Assembly (NCBI RefSeq): GCF_022458985.1
Contig: NC_061790.1
Coordinates: 13,806,397 to 13,870,396, forward strand
Reading direction: 5' to 3'
Origin: Mugil cephalus
Taxonomy: Eukaryota > Chordata > Actinopteri > Mugiliformes > Mugilidae
DNA: 64,000 nucleotides
This document shows, in pieces, positions 51,596 to 63,353 of this stretch; the first letter of the stretch is position 1; each line of letters begins with the position of its first letter. The position numbers and the translations under genes were made by a program. Below the pieces are notes generated by a model. It had not been told where the DNA came from and did not search any database. It worked only from the letters and a program-made list of their open reading frames with translations.

Positions 51596-54391
51596 CGGTT
51601 GTGGGTGGGTGTACAGTGTACAATGTTAATCCTGCAGACTGAGCCTCTTTGACCCCGCCCCCACACATAAGCCCCATGTCACTATGAGAGATGGAGAGAC
51701 AGAGCGGAAGCAGCAGAAATGAACCTGACATGTGGCCCGTTCTCGTAAACATCTTGTGCATCTACTGAGATGCGGAGGTCACACAGCAGGTGGGTAACAG
51801 GGAATATGAAGCAGAGGCAAAATAAAAATCAATGCATGTTTGTAGCTGCAGACTGAACACAGGTCTTTAAAAAACTAGTAATCAGCTGAGGTGAATGGCC
51901 CTATGAAGTATTATTTCCCAGCAGTTTTCAGCCAAAGCCTACTAGAAGGAGTAGGCATGCGTTGCGTAATCTGTGTCCATGTGATCCCAAGCAAAGGTGG
52001 GTATTTCTGGAGTAGCTCAACTAATTTGATTAAATAAATGTTTTAGTGAAATTAAGGAGTATTTTTAGTTGGATTAATCACAGTGTGCATTCGAAGCTTA
52101 ATCGTTAAAGCTAAATTTAATGCTGACACGCTTAAATTAGACAGTTGAAGTGGAGAACAAATAAGTGGTAAACATAAGTGGATAAATGGTCACAACAGAA
52201 AAGCAATTAATAAATGGCAAAAAAAAAAGGTTAAAGCGAAGGCCTAAAAACCTAGAAGTAATGGATAACAATACAATTTTTAATTTAAAGGTTAAAAAAA
52301 GATTAAAATATATATGATTAATAAATCAAAAACACTGAGTGTTCACACATTTAATGAACACTTTAGAAGTTTAGTTAAAACGGAAGAATGCTGAAATAGC
52401 TAAAAGCAAAATGTTTGAGGTAGTCACAAGTAATTAGCTTAATTAAAAAGTTCAAATACTTAATTTGAGCAAAAGGTACATCAGCTAAATCAGTTAACGG
52501 CCTAAAATACCACACTGTAAGTGGCCAAAACCCATTTTCAAAGCTAGCCTAACTATATTTTTATCATAAATGATCATAAAAAAAATAATATCTTTAATTT
52601 CTTTAAAAAATATATATCTTTGTATGTGAATGACTAAATGTAATGCATAAAGAAGACAACAGAAAAGGGAAACATAACAAAGGAAATCTAGTGTTTCAAG
52701 ATGTGTCACCAACCCAGCAGTTTGCTGTGTAAGTAGCGCAGGTACAATTTCAAGATACTCTACACACTTTATTCAAAACCCAAGCTCTTCGCAAACTGTA
52801 TCATTAAAAAAACACCACATTAAAATACAAGGATTGGCCTAAACCATTGTTTGATGCAGTCAGTTTTAGAGACTTTTCTGCGTTTAGTGACAGTAAAGCC
52901 TCGAAATGTGCTGTAAATGTTCCTCAGTGTAAACCCCGTTTTTTTTTTTTTTCTGCCATCTTGCTGTAACTCTTCTGAGACTCGAGCTTTTCTCCCGAAC
53001 AGTGATCATCTGCTGTGGGCCAAGACTCCCGGTGTAATCACTGGAGCATGCAGCCTGCTGTAATCTGCGTCTCATGGAGAGTTGTGATTCTGTGTAGGCC
53101 CGTGATCTCCCGTTTCTCCTCTTGTCCCGGCCATGACATCACCCTCGTGCCACCTCCACACACCCCATATGGGATTGGGATTAGAATAGCACATAATCCT
53201 GGTGCTGTAAAAGGGAATTAGCGACCCAAAGCTCAGTCTCTGCGCTAACTCAGCTATACAAAGAACGCACGAGCTCCCTGGATGCAGTTTGTGGGAATGT
53301 AAACACATGCTTGAATACATGCATTAAGTCTTTGAGTCTCTTACATATACTGCAAATTTTTTTTTTTCCAGCTACAAAATTCACATTACTATCACGCCTT
53401 TGAACAAGATGAGAATGCATTAAGGTATAACTGTGGCGCAGAGAGCGAACGGAGTGTTTAATCTCTGCTCGCAGATGGTGTTTCTTCAACGAAGGAACAG
53501 CATCTGTCTGCTCATATCAGCGCTCTGCAACCTGACACACACACAGGCCACGTGTGCACAAGCACATATTAGTCTGATACTAATATCCCCCGAAGGGACA
53601 GTGCATTTCCCTAAATCTTCTCAGATGAGGCGCATTCCAGCACACCCACAATTTGACTACATAGTATGCAGGAAGTCAGGCAGATAAATAGGATTAGAGT
53701 TCAAGTTTATCTTGTTTGGGAACAACGTGAGCGATCGAACGGTTAGGAAACGCTGCTGTACGGTCAGTGTATCCGGGAGATAAGGGCCGCACATTTTGCC
53801 AAATGGAGCAAAATCTCCAACTGAAAAGTGGCGTTAAAATGATCTTGTAGGAATAAAACTGAATCTCTATAAAATAAATAAATAAATAAGTCTTATATTG
53901 GCGCAGACACACCTGTTGAGCCTCAAGATTTACTTCAGGTTTGTTTTGGGGGAACTGAAATCTACGAATCTGCAAAAACCTATCCAAGCGACAGGCATGA
54001 AACCCATCACATTTTGCTGGCAGCAAGTAACGACTTCATTATTACGTCACATGCGCACTCACTCTTTGAGTAAGCGCTTTTATTACTCATGTGGAGTTGT
54101 GCCCCTCTGAGAATTGATGTATTTTAATCATACTTGTTCAAAACAAACCCTCATAAGCCACTGTACACTGCACGAACGGACCCTTTTCAAGGCAGACAGT
54201 TTGACTTCTAATAACAGGAAGAGCACAGGTGAGGTTAATTTAGTTAATGTCCCGCTAAGCCGTGAGTACGACTGCACGAGCTAAATGGGATGCGGCCATT
54301 TTTAATCTAAATCCGTGTTTATAAAACCTATGCTTCTATAAAAACAGAACAGAAAACGCCCGTTGACCCTTTTTGGCTCAGTGAGCTCTAC
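50485..54391 (-). other. eml1-like intron 1
   Basis: A 3.9-kb AT-rich intron with a GT microsatellite (51546-51595). No exon was recognised. A first exon like the mammalian EML1 one (SSYSSLYDTSS) was not found. Confidence 0.7.
51546..51595. repeat. (GT)n microsatellite
   Basis: About 50 bp of GT dinucleotides in intron 1 of the eml1-like gene. Confidence 0.97.
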
Positions 54392-54551
54392 CTGTCATGA
54401 AGTCAGTGTCTGTGGCAAGCAGGCAGTCGCCGCGGTAGTTCTGCTTCAGCGAGGGTCTCCTCAGCAGGTCGTGGGCCGTCTCCTCCATCCCCAGACCGTG
54501 GTCCACCAGCTCCTCCATGTGCTCGTCTCCGTCCTCTGTGCCCGCTGCCAT
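54392..54551 (-). CDS. eml1: eml1-like exon 1: acidic N-terminus
   Basis: ATG at 54549-54551 in an excellent context (GAGGCCATGG) starts 53 codons, MAAGTEDGDEHMEELVDHGL through LLRRPSLKQNYRGDCLL to DTDFMT, and then a donor (ACAG|gtagag). The exon leaves in phase 1, which matches exon 2. The N-terminus is acidic and unlike the human EML1 start, consistent with an alternative first exon or divergence. Its assignment rests on phase, splice site and position. Confidence 0.7.
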
Positions 54552-54802
54552 GGCCTCGACTGAACGCGTCTCACTGAGTCTTAACTTCACCGTGGGGCTT
54601 ACTCACCTTCCCAAGCACAACCAGTGACCACCAGCTTCTGCTTTCCTCCCTCCCTCCCACCTCCCTCTTTCCTGCTGTCCTGTGAGGAGTATGTGTAGAG
54701 GCTGCAGGGAGAGGGTGATGTCACTCAGAGGACAGATTAAGGACCTGCTAAGCCTGAAGCTCAGAGGAGGACGGGGCTGTGAGAGTAGGAGTCCCTTTCT
54801 TA

Positions 54803-54837
54803 ATGTGTGTTTGTGTATGTGTGTGTGTGTGTGTGTT
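54803..54837. repeat. (TG)n microsatellite upstream of the eml1-like gene
   Basis: A TG-rich run just upstream of the probable transcription start of the eml1-like gene. The intervening 54600-54720 is GA/CT-rich with no TATA box. Confidence 0.85.
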
Positions 54838-57000
54838 CTGGGATCCTGTTGTCTTTGTGAGGCTCTCAATCTCAACATTTATGGGTATATGTGTAAGTGG
54901 CTTTTCCAGACAGGAAAAGAACTTTCACATTAAAGGCCCCAAAACTAACTTCCTGGAAGATAAGTTGTGTAACTCCTGTGTACACGCATACCGCTTCCAG
55001 TAGGAAAAGATGAGTAACCGACCTGTGTGCTGAAAAAAAAACAAAAAACCAAAAAACACACACTCCTTGACGAAACACTCGCAGCGGGGCAGCAAGGCAG
55101 GGCTGCGCAATTTGCTGTTGCACGCAAAGTTGCAGACAGGCGCACAATTACACTCACCAAAAGAGCTTACATCAGGCTACCATCCGGTGTGGCCAGCCCT
55201 GGTGTACAGTAAGGATGATGAGATTCAGAGATTAGGGAGCAGAACTTGATTAATTACAGTCATCAAGAGGACAATAAGCCGGACATGGTAATTAGACCGG
55301 CAGAGAAAGAAACGGGAGCAGATGAAAAGCTAGTTAGGCGATTGTGTCGGGGTCTTCCCCCGGCGTAAGCTGCCTTTCTGTCTATTTCGCATTTGCTGGA
55401 TTGATTCTTCAGGCAGATGGCAGACGCTTCCACTTGCTGATCTGTCAAAGCTTGAACCAGAACATTTTGTTTTTACTTTTTTTTTTTTGCTCTATGTTTA
55501 TAACGTTTCGCAACGCTTCGCTTCTCTTCACTTCACTTTTCACCTTCCATCAGATTTCCTGTTTCCATTTCTGTTTAGCAGTGTGTGAAAGAAATACTGA
55601 GCTGGTAGAAATGCTGGACGGCATCACTAAAATTTGAAGCGTCAACATAATATTTGTGTAATATTAATGTGAAATCTATTATTTATAAATTATTGTTACA
55701 GACGCACTGGTGTGTACATGAGTCAGTTGACCGTATATATTGGCATGTTATGGGGTGAGAGGAAAATTATATTCCTCTGAACTAGCGGCTGATAAATAAA
55801 TGAAAATAATCAAGCACCTAAATGTTACATTCAAGCAGACGTACTTACTGTTGATTAAATCACTTGATCAAATGCACACGTAAAAGAAGCAGACAGTGTT
55901 ACTTAGAATGTCTTTATAGATGATTTTCCCAGAATTTGAATGACAGTATTGTGCCATGATGCTCCTGTAATGAACGTAATTTGGATATAATTATAGTTAT
56001 TACTAGGCCTGCAGCTGTTATTATGAATATGGCAACGATGGAGGGAAAAAAATAAAATCCAATTATAACCATTGAGGAAATAAACAACAACAGGAGACAA
56101 AGAGGAAAAGTGGAAATGATAAATGAATACGTCGGAGAGAATGAACACACAGTTAAAGTGTGTAACTGTACATACGCATATCAACGCATAGTTGTAAATA
56201 TCTGTCCACACGTATTGCATATTACATTTGCCCATGTCTAATAATCACCTATGGGAATACAGTGAGGCACAAATAACTACAATATACTGTGTATTAGAGT
56301 TGCAACAACAGTGCTCAGTTATATTGATCTATATTTGTATATATGGGTGTAATTGTGGTTAATATTTAGTTATTTACATTTCTAATAATCTCCTTCACTT
56401 GATATCTTGGATGTTAGACATCTAATGCTGCATTTTTCCACTTTTTAATTGCTATCCAGTGAATTTATTAACCAAACTACACAATGAGTGGACACTGTAA
56501 TCGCATGGACACTGTGATTGTGTAAAAAAAAAAAAAAAAAAAATGTCATTGTGTCATTAAAAGACCAGTTGGTAAGATGAGTCGTACACGTGGTCGTTAT
56601 GAGTTAAATTTTTTTTTTTTTTTATGAAGGAAGCTATTCTGAAAATCGTTTTTCAAGGTTCATTCATGTCGTTCACGCTCAAGTTTTAATCTACTGCCTC
56701 CTGCCGAGCAGCCAATAGACCTGGAGCAAACCAGCTCAGGTTCAGTGCGTAGCTAGTTATATTATTATGACACGCTAATCGTCTCCGCTGGCTGCTGTTA
56801 TCCTTGTGTAACAGACACTAAGGCTGTGCGCCGGTGCTTGCAAGTGCGCTGAACGTTCCTAATGCCCTGCAGGCTCGAACAGGGATAAAGGCCAAAGGCA
56901 GATAATGACTCCGCTGACAGAGGGCATCGGGGTAGAGGGAAAGGAAACGTGCAGGGCGGACAGGAGAGGGGGGGGGGTATCTCCTGCTGTATTCAAATGA
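54838..57000. other. Intergenic, upstream of the eml1-like gene
   Basis: AT-rich DNA with short A and T runs (for example 56523-56542 and 56609-56624) and no recognisable gene. Confidence 0.6.
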
Positions 57001-57473
57001 CTTGATGACCGTGTATCCTGTGCTCTGATTAGTATTTAAATGTAGAGGTCAAAGAAAAGAATTTGACCCTGACCCGCACATGGCGTCTCGATACTGACCT
57101 CCTGTGGACACTGGGCAGTATTACAGCTGATTGGGGAGGAACTTTTACATTGTTCTTATTGATGAAAAATGACCCCTTGTTTAAATGATTTATACACTCG
57201 AATTATTTGCAAGAACAAGAAGAATACGTTTTTAAGATGAGCTCTAAATACTACAGAAAGAAAAACTCACACACAGGTTTTCACAAAGGACTTAAAATTT
57301 ATAAATATTCTCTCAATGGAACATTAAATCAGTTGGGATGTTATAGAATTCTTCCAAAAAATCAGAGAGATTTTCAGAGTGCATGACAAAAGTGACAATA
57401 ATCCGATACACACGTTTCTTCTCTACTCCAAAAATATCTAGACTTTTTTTTTCTCCTAAATATATCAAAATAT

Positions 57474-58028
57474 ATGCAAACAATTAAGCATCAGTACAGA
57501 CCACACAGAAAGCAGAATCTCATGGGTTGGTCAAGTGCTTTTGTTTTGACTCATGGAGTGAACACTTTGCGTGGCATCAGTAAATGTTACTCAGTGTTTG
57601 GACCACTGCCACGGTGGGATCACCATGAGTACGCAGAAACTTCCACTCTCCCGAGTGCTGGCCCGGCCTTGTTGTCATGGCAACAAAGGATGCAACTGCG
57701 TCCATGCAAAGCTGCTAGGAAATTGAGTAATGGAACTGGAACATTTCAACAACGCTTTCGTGCCCATGCTCTCTGCGAGGCTGGGCCGGCACTCGGGAGA
57801 ATAACACATGGCAGCCTCCTCGCTCAGCTTTCTTCATCGCCTCCTCCAGGAAGTTCCTGCATCTTTCTCAGTAGCAAAAGGATGCAGGTGAAGAGGGAAA
57901 GCTGTTTAGCAGATCTGGGACGAGGCCATGAGAGTGTTTCCTGCCCTCTAGGGGACAAAAAGGTCAGTGCTCATCTGGGAGAAAGGCAACGGTGGCCTGC
58001 TGATTCGGATGGAGGGAGAAGCTGTTGA
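57474..58028 (+). other. 184-codon plus-strand open frame, unrecognised
   Basis: An ATG-started open frame on the strand opposite bahd1. The product is Ser/Arg/Leu-rich with no domain, signal peptide or membrane segment that I recognise. A frame this long is uncommon but possible by chance in 64 kb. It spans the inverted repeat at 57648-57799, so a structured RNA is at least as likely as a protein. Confidence 0.2.
57648..57799 (+). repeat. 22-bp inverted repeat with a 108-nt loop
   Basis: Arms at 57648-57669 (CTCCCGAGTGCTGGCCCGGCC and T) and 57778-57799 are complementary at 20 of 22 positions. In plus-strand RNA the two exceptions would be U-G and G-U wobbles, so all 22 positions pair. In minus-strand RNA they would be mismatches. 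The loop begins with the smaller palindrome TTGTTGTCATGGCAACAA (57669-57686), which contains an RFX X-box-like GTTGTCATGGCAAC. Confidence 0.7.
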
Positions 58029-59374
58029 GCAAATCCTTAATTTGATTAACTCAGTAAATATCTTCAATCCCTAAATTCCACCTCAATGGAAAACTATATA
58101 GTTTGGATGAGGGACTGTATCAAAACTATTAATGTGAGTGGAGGTGCAATCTTACATTTTATTTTTTGGTTAATTGAATTTAATTAAAAACGCAGAAAGC
58201 TACAGTTGCTTCCCATCAATATACCATAAAATAACAGCAAGAATGCACCCGCACTTTGATTTTTAAAGGTAAAGCCTACATCAGGTCAACCGGGATTTGA
58301 TAGCAACTTTGTTGGTGTTTATAAACCAAACTAAATCAAAATTTTAAAAGCTAAAATATAGAATTTATGATAATTAACAATTACATAACATTGACACATT
58401 CACATACTTCTCCTCCATGAAAATTTTCATACAGTCCCTAATTCATGACAGACCTCTCTAAATGAATTTAAACATTGCAAACTGGTCGGCATCTGAAGGG
58501 ACCTTCTGCCTGACACCAGGGGGACGTCCTGTCCCTCTTGTCCCGTCTCAGATAAACTGTCTGTCTCTTCCCTAACAGGGCAGATCAATAAAAGCTCAGG
58601 TGACCAAGTCGCATTCTCCCAAACGGCACGCTTAAGGTCGGCCAGGTTGAGCAGGAGAGCTAGAAGTCGTTTCTCAAGACTTGTGTGAGTGTGTGTATCG
58701 TGTCCACTTCCGCTCTCCCGTCTGCCTGGGTGTGTGCTTCTGTCTGGTCTCCACCCCATGACAACAAAACAAACCAAACAACATTTACATCTCTGTCAAC
58801 AACCGTCACTCACTCATTTATTCTCCAAACTCTTCAAAGTTACAACTGAACAGAAATCATTTCTATCCTGGAGCACAAAGAAACAGGATATAGTTCATCA
58901 ATTAGACAACAGTATTTCCAAATAAGTTAAACTGAAATCTTAATATATTTTATCGTTTACTCCATTTAAATATTTTCTTTCTTACTTTAAATATAATTAC
59001 TACAGATCTTGCAAAAATACTACACTGTGCATTGGCTGTCTGCTTGTTTAAAGAGTGCCCGGTGCTTCCTGGATTCAGATATGTACACTTCATTAGAAAT
59101 TGCCCGGAAGGGAGAAGCTCACTGGCTATTTATTCTACAACCTTGGGTCACGTGATGGTGTTGGGTCCTTCCGCTTATTCTCATTTGGTCAAATCTCAAT
59201 TAGCGCTGCAATGATTTAACTAACCTTAAATAAATGAAAAATAACACATATTCTTTTCTTGATCTGTTCCTTTTCCAAAAATAGTTAAGTCTAAAAATAT
59301 ATTGCATATGCCATCTTAGGAAAATCGACGTAATAAAATATTCTTAATAAGGAGAGATTTTAAAGTATGAGAAT

Positions 59375-59400
59375 ATATACATATATATACACATGTATAT

Positions 59401-59432
<32 letters not shown>
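59375..59432. repeat. TA/AC microsatellite
   Basis: A mixed ATAT/ACAC run in the bahd1 3' region. A second TA-rich cluster with two copies of TATATACTGTATAT lies at about 59920-60011. Confidence 0.9.
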
Positions 59433-59769
59433 CCTCTTTGAAGAACCTGGGGATTCATAGAAATAAATGTTGGGGATCTTATTTTGTTTCGGGTTTAGAA
59501 TTCATGCTGCTCAAATAGAGGAACAAGATGGCTTCTGCATGTTTTGAAGGCTCATCCAATGTTGAAGGAAAGGGTGTCTTTGCGTTTTGTGTAGGAAAGC
59601 GATCGGGTACTCTTTCTGTTTTTTAAAAGGTACACACACACGCGCACGCACACACACGCACTCCAACACAACTCGTTCTCTGAGTGACAGTAAAACACTT
59701 GCAGGTTAAAAGGCAATGAAAGAGAGCGGCTTCAAATCCACCACAACTCAGTTTAAAGTATCAGTCGAA

Positions 59770-59811
59770 CCCCCCCACCCACACCCCACCCACCCAAACC
59801 CAAACCCCCTT
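59770..59811 (-). other. G-quadruplex-type run on the bahd1 sense strand
   Basis: The plus strand is a series of C runs, so the minus strand, the bahd1 sense strand, reads as at least six G-runs of three or more with short loops. This satisfies the usual G-quadruplex pattern several times over. Confidence 0.7.
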
Positions 59812-60136
59812 CAGCTCAAATACACATCTAGCATGGTGCTACGTTCGTCCGCACAGCAAGTCAGGCTTCCATCCAGGTGCCTTTTAGAGCTCTAATCACA
59901 TTAACAGTGTGGATACATACATATATATATATATACTGTATATTTATATAAGAGCTGATCAAGAACTCAAAGGGAATGACTCTAGTAATACATATATATA
60001 TACTGTATATATTCCATGAGATTCATCATGCCGACGAACACGCTGGCCGACTCCTCTACCGCTGAAATAACAGAAAGACACGGTTCGCACGGACAAAAGC
60101 AGCCATGACGCCCTCACTGTTTCTGTCTAAAGGTAC

Positions 60137-60173
<37 letters not shown>
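60137..60173. repeat. (CA)n microsatellite
   Basis: An uninterrupted CA run of about 37 bp in the bahd1 3' region. Confidence 0.97.
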
Positions 60174-60176
<3 letters not shown>

Positions 60177-60376
60177 CAAGGGATATACAGTGAGCCCCCG
60201 CCTCGGTAAGATATTAGTAGCCGGAACTGAACCAAGCGAAAACACGTTTGATGTAATTAAGGAATGGATTAGTGCAATACAAAGAGGGAAGAAGGACAGA
60301 AGTGCTGACGAGGAGGAGAAGTGCGAGGGAGGAGAAGGGAATTCTGGCTTGTGTGACATCCTTTGGTTTATCATGG

Positions 60377-60417
60377 CGAGAGAGAGAGAGAGGGAGGGAG
60401 GGAGGGAGGGAGGGGGT
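60377..60417. repeat. (GA)n(GGGA)n microsatellite
   Basis: A GA run followed by GGGA units. Open frames over it are low-complexity artefacts. Confidence 0.95.
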
Positions 60418-61770
60418 AGAATTGGACTGGGTAGAAAAGACATTTCCCAGATGAGCAGCTAGGTCGACGTCATGAAAACCGCTCTGTATTTGTGGCCGGC
60501 GTCGAGCTGCAACAATTGGTTGATCCAAATTTGCCACCATTTATTTGGCCATTTTATCGTCGGGGCATTATTCGCAGCATGAAACCAGCACGTCCCCACC
60601 ATCTGAACGCGTTCAGTTAGTCCAATGCCAAATGAAACCTCTATCGGGACAACAGGTACACCCGTTCTACCACTTCCTATTTGTGTGTGGTGAGAATAGC
60701 TGCCTGAAGCTCTCCCTGCGAGTCATAAGGCAAGTCACAGAGAGCAGTAAAGGTGATCGTTCTACGACAAAAACAACCACAACGCCTTAGCAGAGCCTTT
60801 CTGGAACAAGGCGTCTTCAAGACAGACAAATGTGGCTAAGAAGATGGTGGTTGTTGTTGTTGTTGTGTATCTGATTAAATAATTTACAAGCCGTTTTAAC
60901 ATGAAGCTGAAGAAGGCCTGATCTTGAGTCAAGTTCGGAAAGAAAGCTTGGCCTCACAAACTCTCTTCAGGTACAGTGTTTTTAGTTTGAGCATCACTCC
61001 AGATGAAAACGTTTCTATCAATTTCAGGAGAAGGGACACAGTAATAGAGAGAGCTCCACTTGCTCCACAGCTGCTTGTTTAGTTTGATTGCCTGAAAGCC
61101 TCCTAAAAAAACCACCGCGCACGCCCATGTCTGCCCGTCTGCCCTCACCGCCAAACCCTCCGTTCTCTCACGGAGACAAATCAAGAGAAATGAGACGACA
61201 CTCTCCATTAGCTGCCCCTTCGCCCTGGCTAGTTGAACACCGTTAACACTGAGCTGACGGTGCAGGCTTGTGTATCCCGGAAGGACCTTAGCGCCGGACC
61301 ATCCCTGAGCCATCGGCTTTCAAATGGTACAAACATGATTGTTGTGCCACGATACTTCGGGGAAAACACGGTCCTGAGGAGTAGCCCAGATTAGCCTGGT
61401 GTTCAGAACTCCTGCAGGGAAAGGATCGAGGTGGAGTGATGGCGAGGGGGCGGGGAAGGGGGGGAACGCGAGCTTCCGCGAAACGTTTGGCAGAATCTGA
61501 AAAATCAGCCAGGAAATATTGGTGCTCTAACCGAGATGGATTTAACGATGACATTCTAACCCTTCTGTGGTCGACTAAAGGGATCTGTGCTTTAAAATGT
61601 GCCACTGTATTTTGCCTCAGCCCTGTCCCGTCGCCCTCCTTCCCTCGGACCGTGAGGTGCTCAGCAGAAAAGACAGGGGTGTTCAGTCCTTCAAGCCTAC
61701 CCTCCTTTTCCGTGCAGGAGGGGGAGGCCACGCGACGATTAATTCGTGGGTGCGACGGCCCCTCAGCCCC

Positions 61771-61960
61771 CTACTGCAGGTTCTTCAAGATGCGTCCGTA
61801 ACGGAAATCGTAGACGTGCCGGCAGAGATACACCAACTCGGGGTCGACGTCTGTGGGCACACAGCGGTGGGAAGGGGGGGCGAAGTCGGGGCGGCAGGGC
61901 ACCATGCTGGCACTGCCAGGTGGAGTGCCTTCAGCACGCCTCTTCACCAAGGCACAAAAT
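61771..61960 (-). CDS. bahd1: bahd1 last exon: end of the BAH domain and C-terminus
   Basis: The exon encodes [20 protein letters not shown], a proline-containing linker, [20 protein letters not shown] and [12 protein letters not shown], then TAG (61771-61773). This is the characteristic C-terminus of BAHD1, in which the BAH domain forms the extreme C-terminal part of the protein. The acceptor is tccctcag, and the phase agrees with the previous exon (Arg codon split AG|A). Confidence 0.95.
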
Positions 61961-62258
61961 CTGAGGGAGGAAAACAATCAAGATGTGATACTCTCGACTG
62001 TGAAATCAAGAATAAATCATAGGCATCGTCGACCTGCTGGAACCCGATAGTCACGAATTGTGTCTAAGCGCATTTTCATGCCCTTGCGTTTCCTCAAAGT
62101 CATTAACAGTTGCAGAGTCACCAATGTGTGACTAGACGAAACAGGCCTTCACGCATCTCAGAAGCTGAGGTGTTAATTAAAAGAAATGGCTCCAAACCTT
62201 CTGAAAAGACTCGCTAACAACTCTCAACGAAGTGTTAGTGAGTGTGCGCGTTACTTAC

Positions 62259-62350
62259 CTACAGTACTGGGCTAGAGGGAGAACATAGCATCTGTCTTCA
62301 ATGCAGGCCACACTATTCTCATCCTGATGCCGAGAAGCGAAAATCTCATT
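62259..62350 (-). CDS. bahd1: bahd1 BAH-domain exon ([13 protein letters not shown])
   Basis: The exon encodes [20 protein letters not shown] and [10 protein letters not shown](R), the core of the BAH fold. [17 protein letters not shown] is highly typical of BAHD1 and related BAH proteins. It is 92 nt with acceptor ggtttcag and donor GTAG|gtaagt, entering in phase 0 and leaving in phase 2. Confidence 0.96.
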
Positions 62351-63143
62351 CTGAAACCAACAGTGGGTGTACAGTGTCACATCATCGCAAGTGTTTCCTT
62401 TTGTGCTGAACAAATGACAACTCTTTTCAACTGTGAGCACAGTGGAAATTGTAACATGTCCGCGTGCGACAGAAGCGAGCCTCTGTGTTCCTGTGTATCG
62501 GCGGCGGCCATACAAGGACAAACACAGTCGTTTCATTACATTCATCCTAAACACAGCTCCATTCTCTAGCAGTGAAACTGCATTTTTCCCTCATCTCGGC
62601 CTGTGTAAGGCTGAGGTCGGGGAGATATCATCATTTCTGGCGCTGTGGTTAGACTGAACCAACTATCAACTGTTTCAAGGCTGCTGAGCGAAAGATAATG
62701 ACGTCTCCAACAACAGTACACTGCATCTCAACATTTGCGCACAAACAAGCAGAGTTTACTTTAATGTGTTATATCCTATATATGAGGACATTATTTCTAT
62801 TTTTTTCCAATTTTTACTGAGATAGAAGTAATGACAATTCAAACACATCACTATAATTGACTTGTCTAATTATGATGATGCAGTTAATCCACTGAAATAA
62901 ATAATATACAAAATTTTATAGATACAAGATGTGTTTTGACATTTATTCATACACTTTGGGGCCCCATTAAAGACGACTATAAAACTAATTAAATGAATCA
63001 AACAGAACTGAAATTTTTCATTTCGTCTGCTTTTCTTCCTGTGAATGTTTGTTTGCCCCTCACATGCAAACAACTGTTCGGTGTGCTATTGCCTGCGCAA
63101 CTGGGGAAAATGTCATCTTCGCTGCGGTCCATTCAAGTCTCAC
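62351..63143 (-). other. bahd1: bahd1 intron
   Basis: A 793-nt intron, AT-rich at about 62750-63000. Nothing recognisable was seen. Confidence 0.85.
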
Positions 63144-63223
63144 CTCACAGTGTGTGCTGGGATCCCGTCCTCCCTGCGTGTGCTCAGGTCGGTAGTACCA
63201 GAAGAGACTCATCATTAGCTCTC
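63144..63223 (-). CDS. bahd1: bahd1 BAH-domain exon ([15 protein letters not shown])
   Basis: The exon encodes [20 protein letters not shown] and DPSTHCE. The WYYRPEHT motif is a BAH-domain signature. It is 80 nt with acceptor tgccacag and donor GTGAG|gtgaga, and phases fit both neighbours. Confidence 0.96.
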
Positions 63224-63353
63224 CTGTGGCAGCACATTGACACAAACACAGACACTGGTAAACAATCTAGACCATATGTCCCTTCGGCCGTCTGTCCGTG
63301 CGCATATGCCGCTGTATCTGTTCAACATCTCCTTCTCTCCTCGTCTCCTTTAC

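Larger units (their letters stand above)
46395..54600 (-). other. eml1: eml1-like gene, whole locus: short EML protein without HELP/WD40
   Basis: Seven exons (160, 201, 130, 102, 32, 27 and 278 nt) join to 309 codons plus stop. The order is an acidic N-terminus (1-53), EML coiled coil (about 65-100) and a basic Ser/Lys/Pro linker (about 121 to the end). Typical EML1 is about 815 residues and continues into a HELP motif and a tandem WD40 (TAPE) domain. Neither occurs downstream on this strand before evl. The position next to evl matches human EML1-EVL. The coiled coil plus basic linker suffices for microtubule binding in known EMLs, so a trimeric microtubule-associated protein is plausible. 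It could also be a decaying paralogue. Confidence 0.75.
57000..61770 (-). other. bahd1: bahd1 3' untranslated region and downstream sequence
   Basis: This follows the bahd1 stop codon. Several AATAAA-type signals occur on the minus strand (TTTATT near 60540, 59129, 58815 and 58163), so the transcript end is uncertain. It contains CA, GAGG and TA microsatellites, a G-rich run on the sense strand (59770-59811) and a long inverted repeat (57648-57799). No other coding exon was recognised. Confidence 0.5.
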
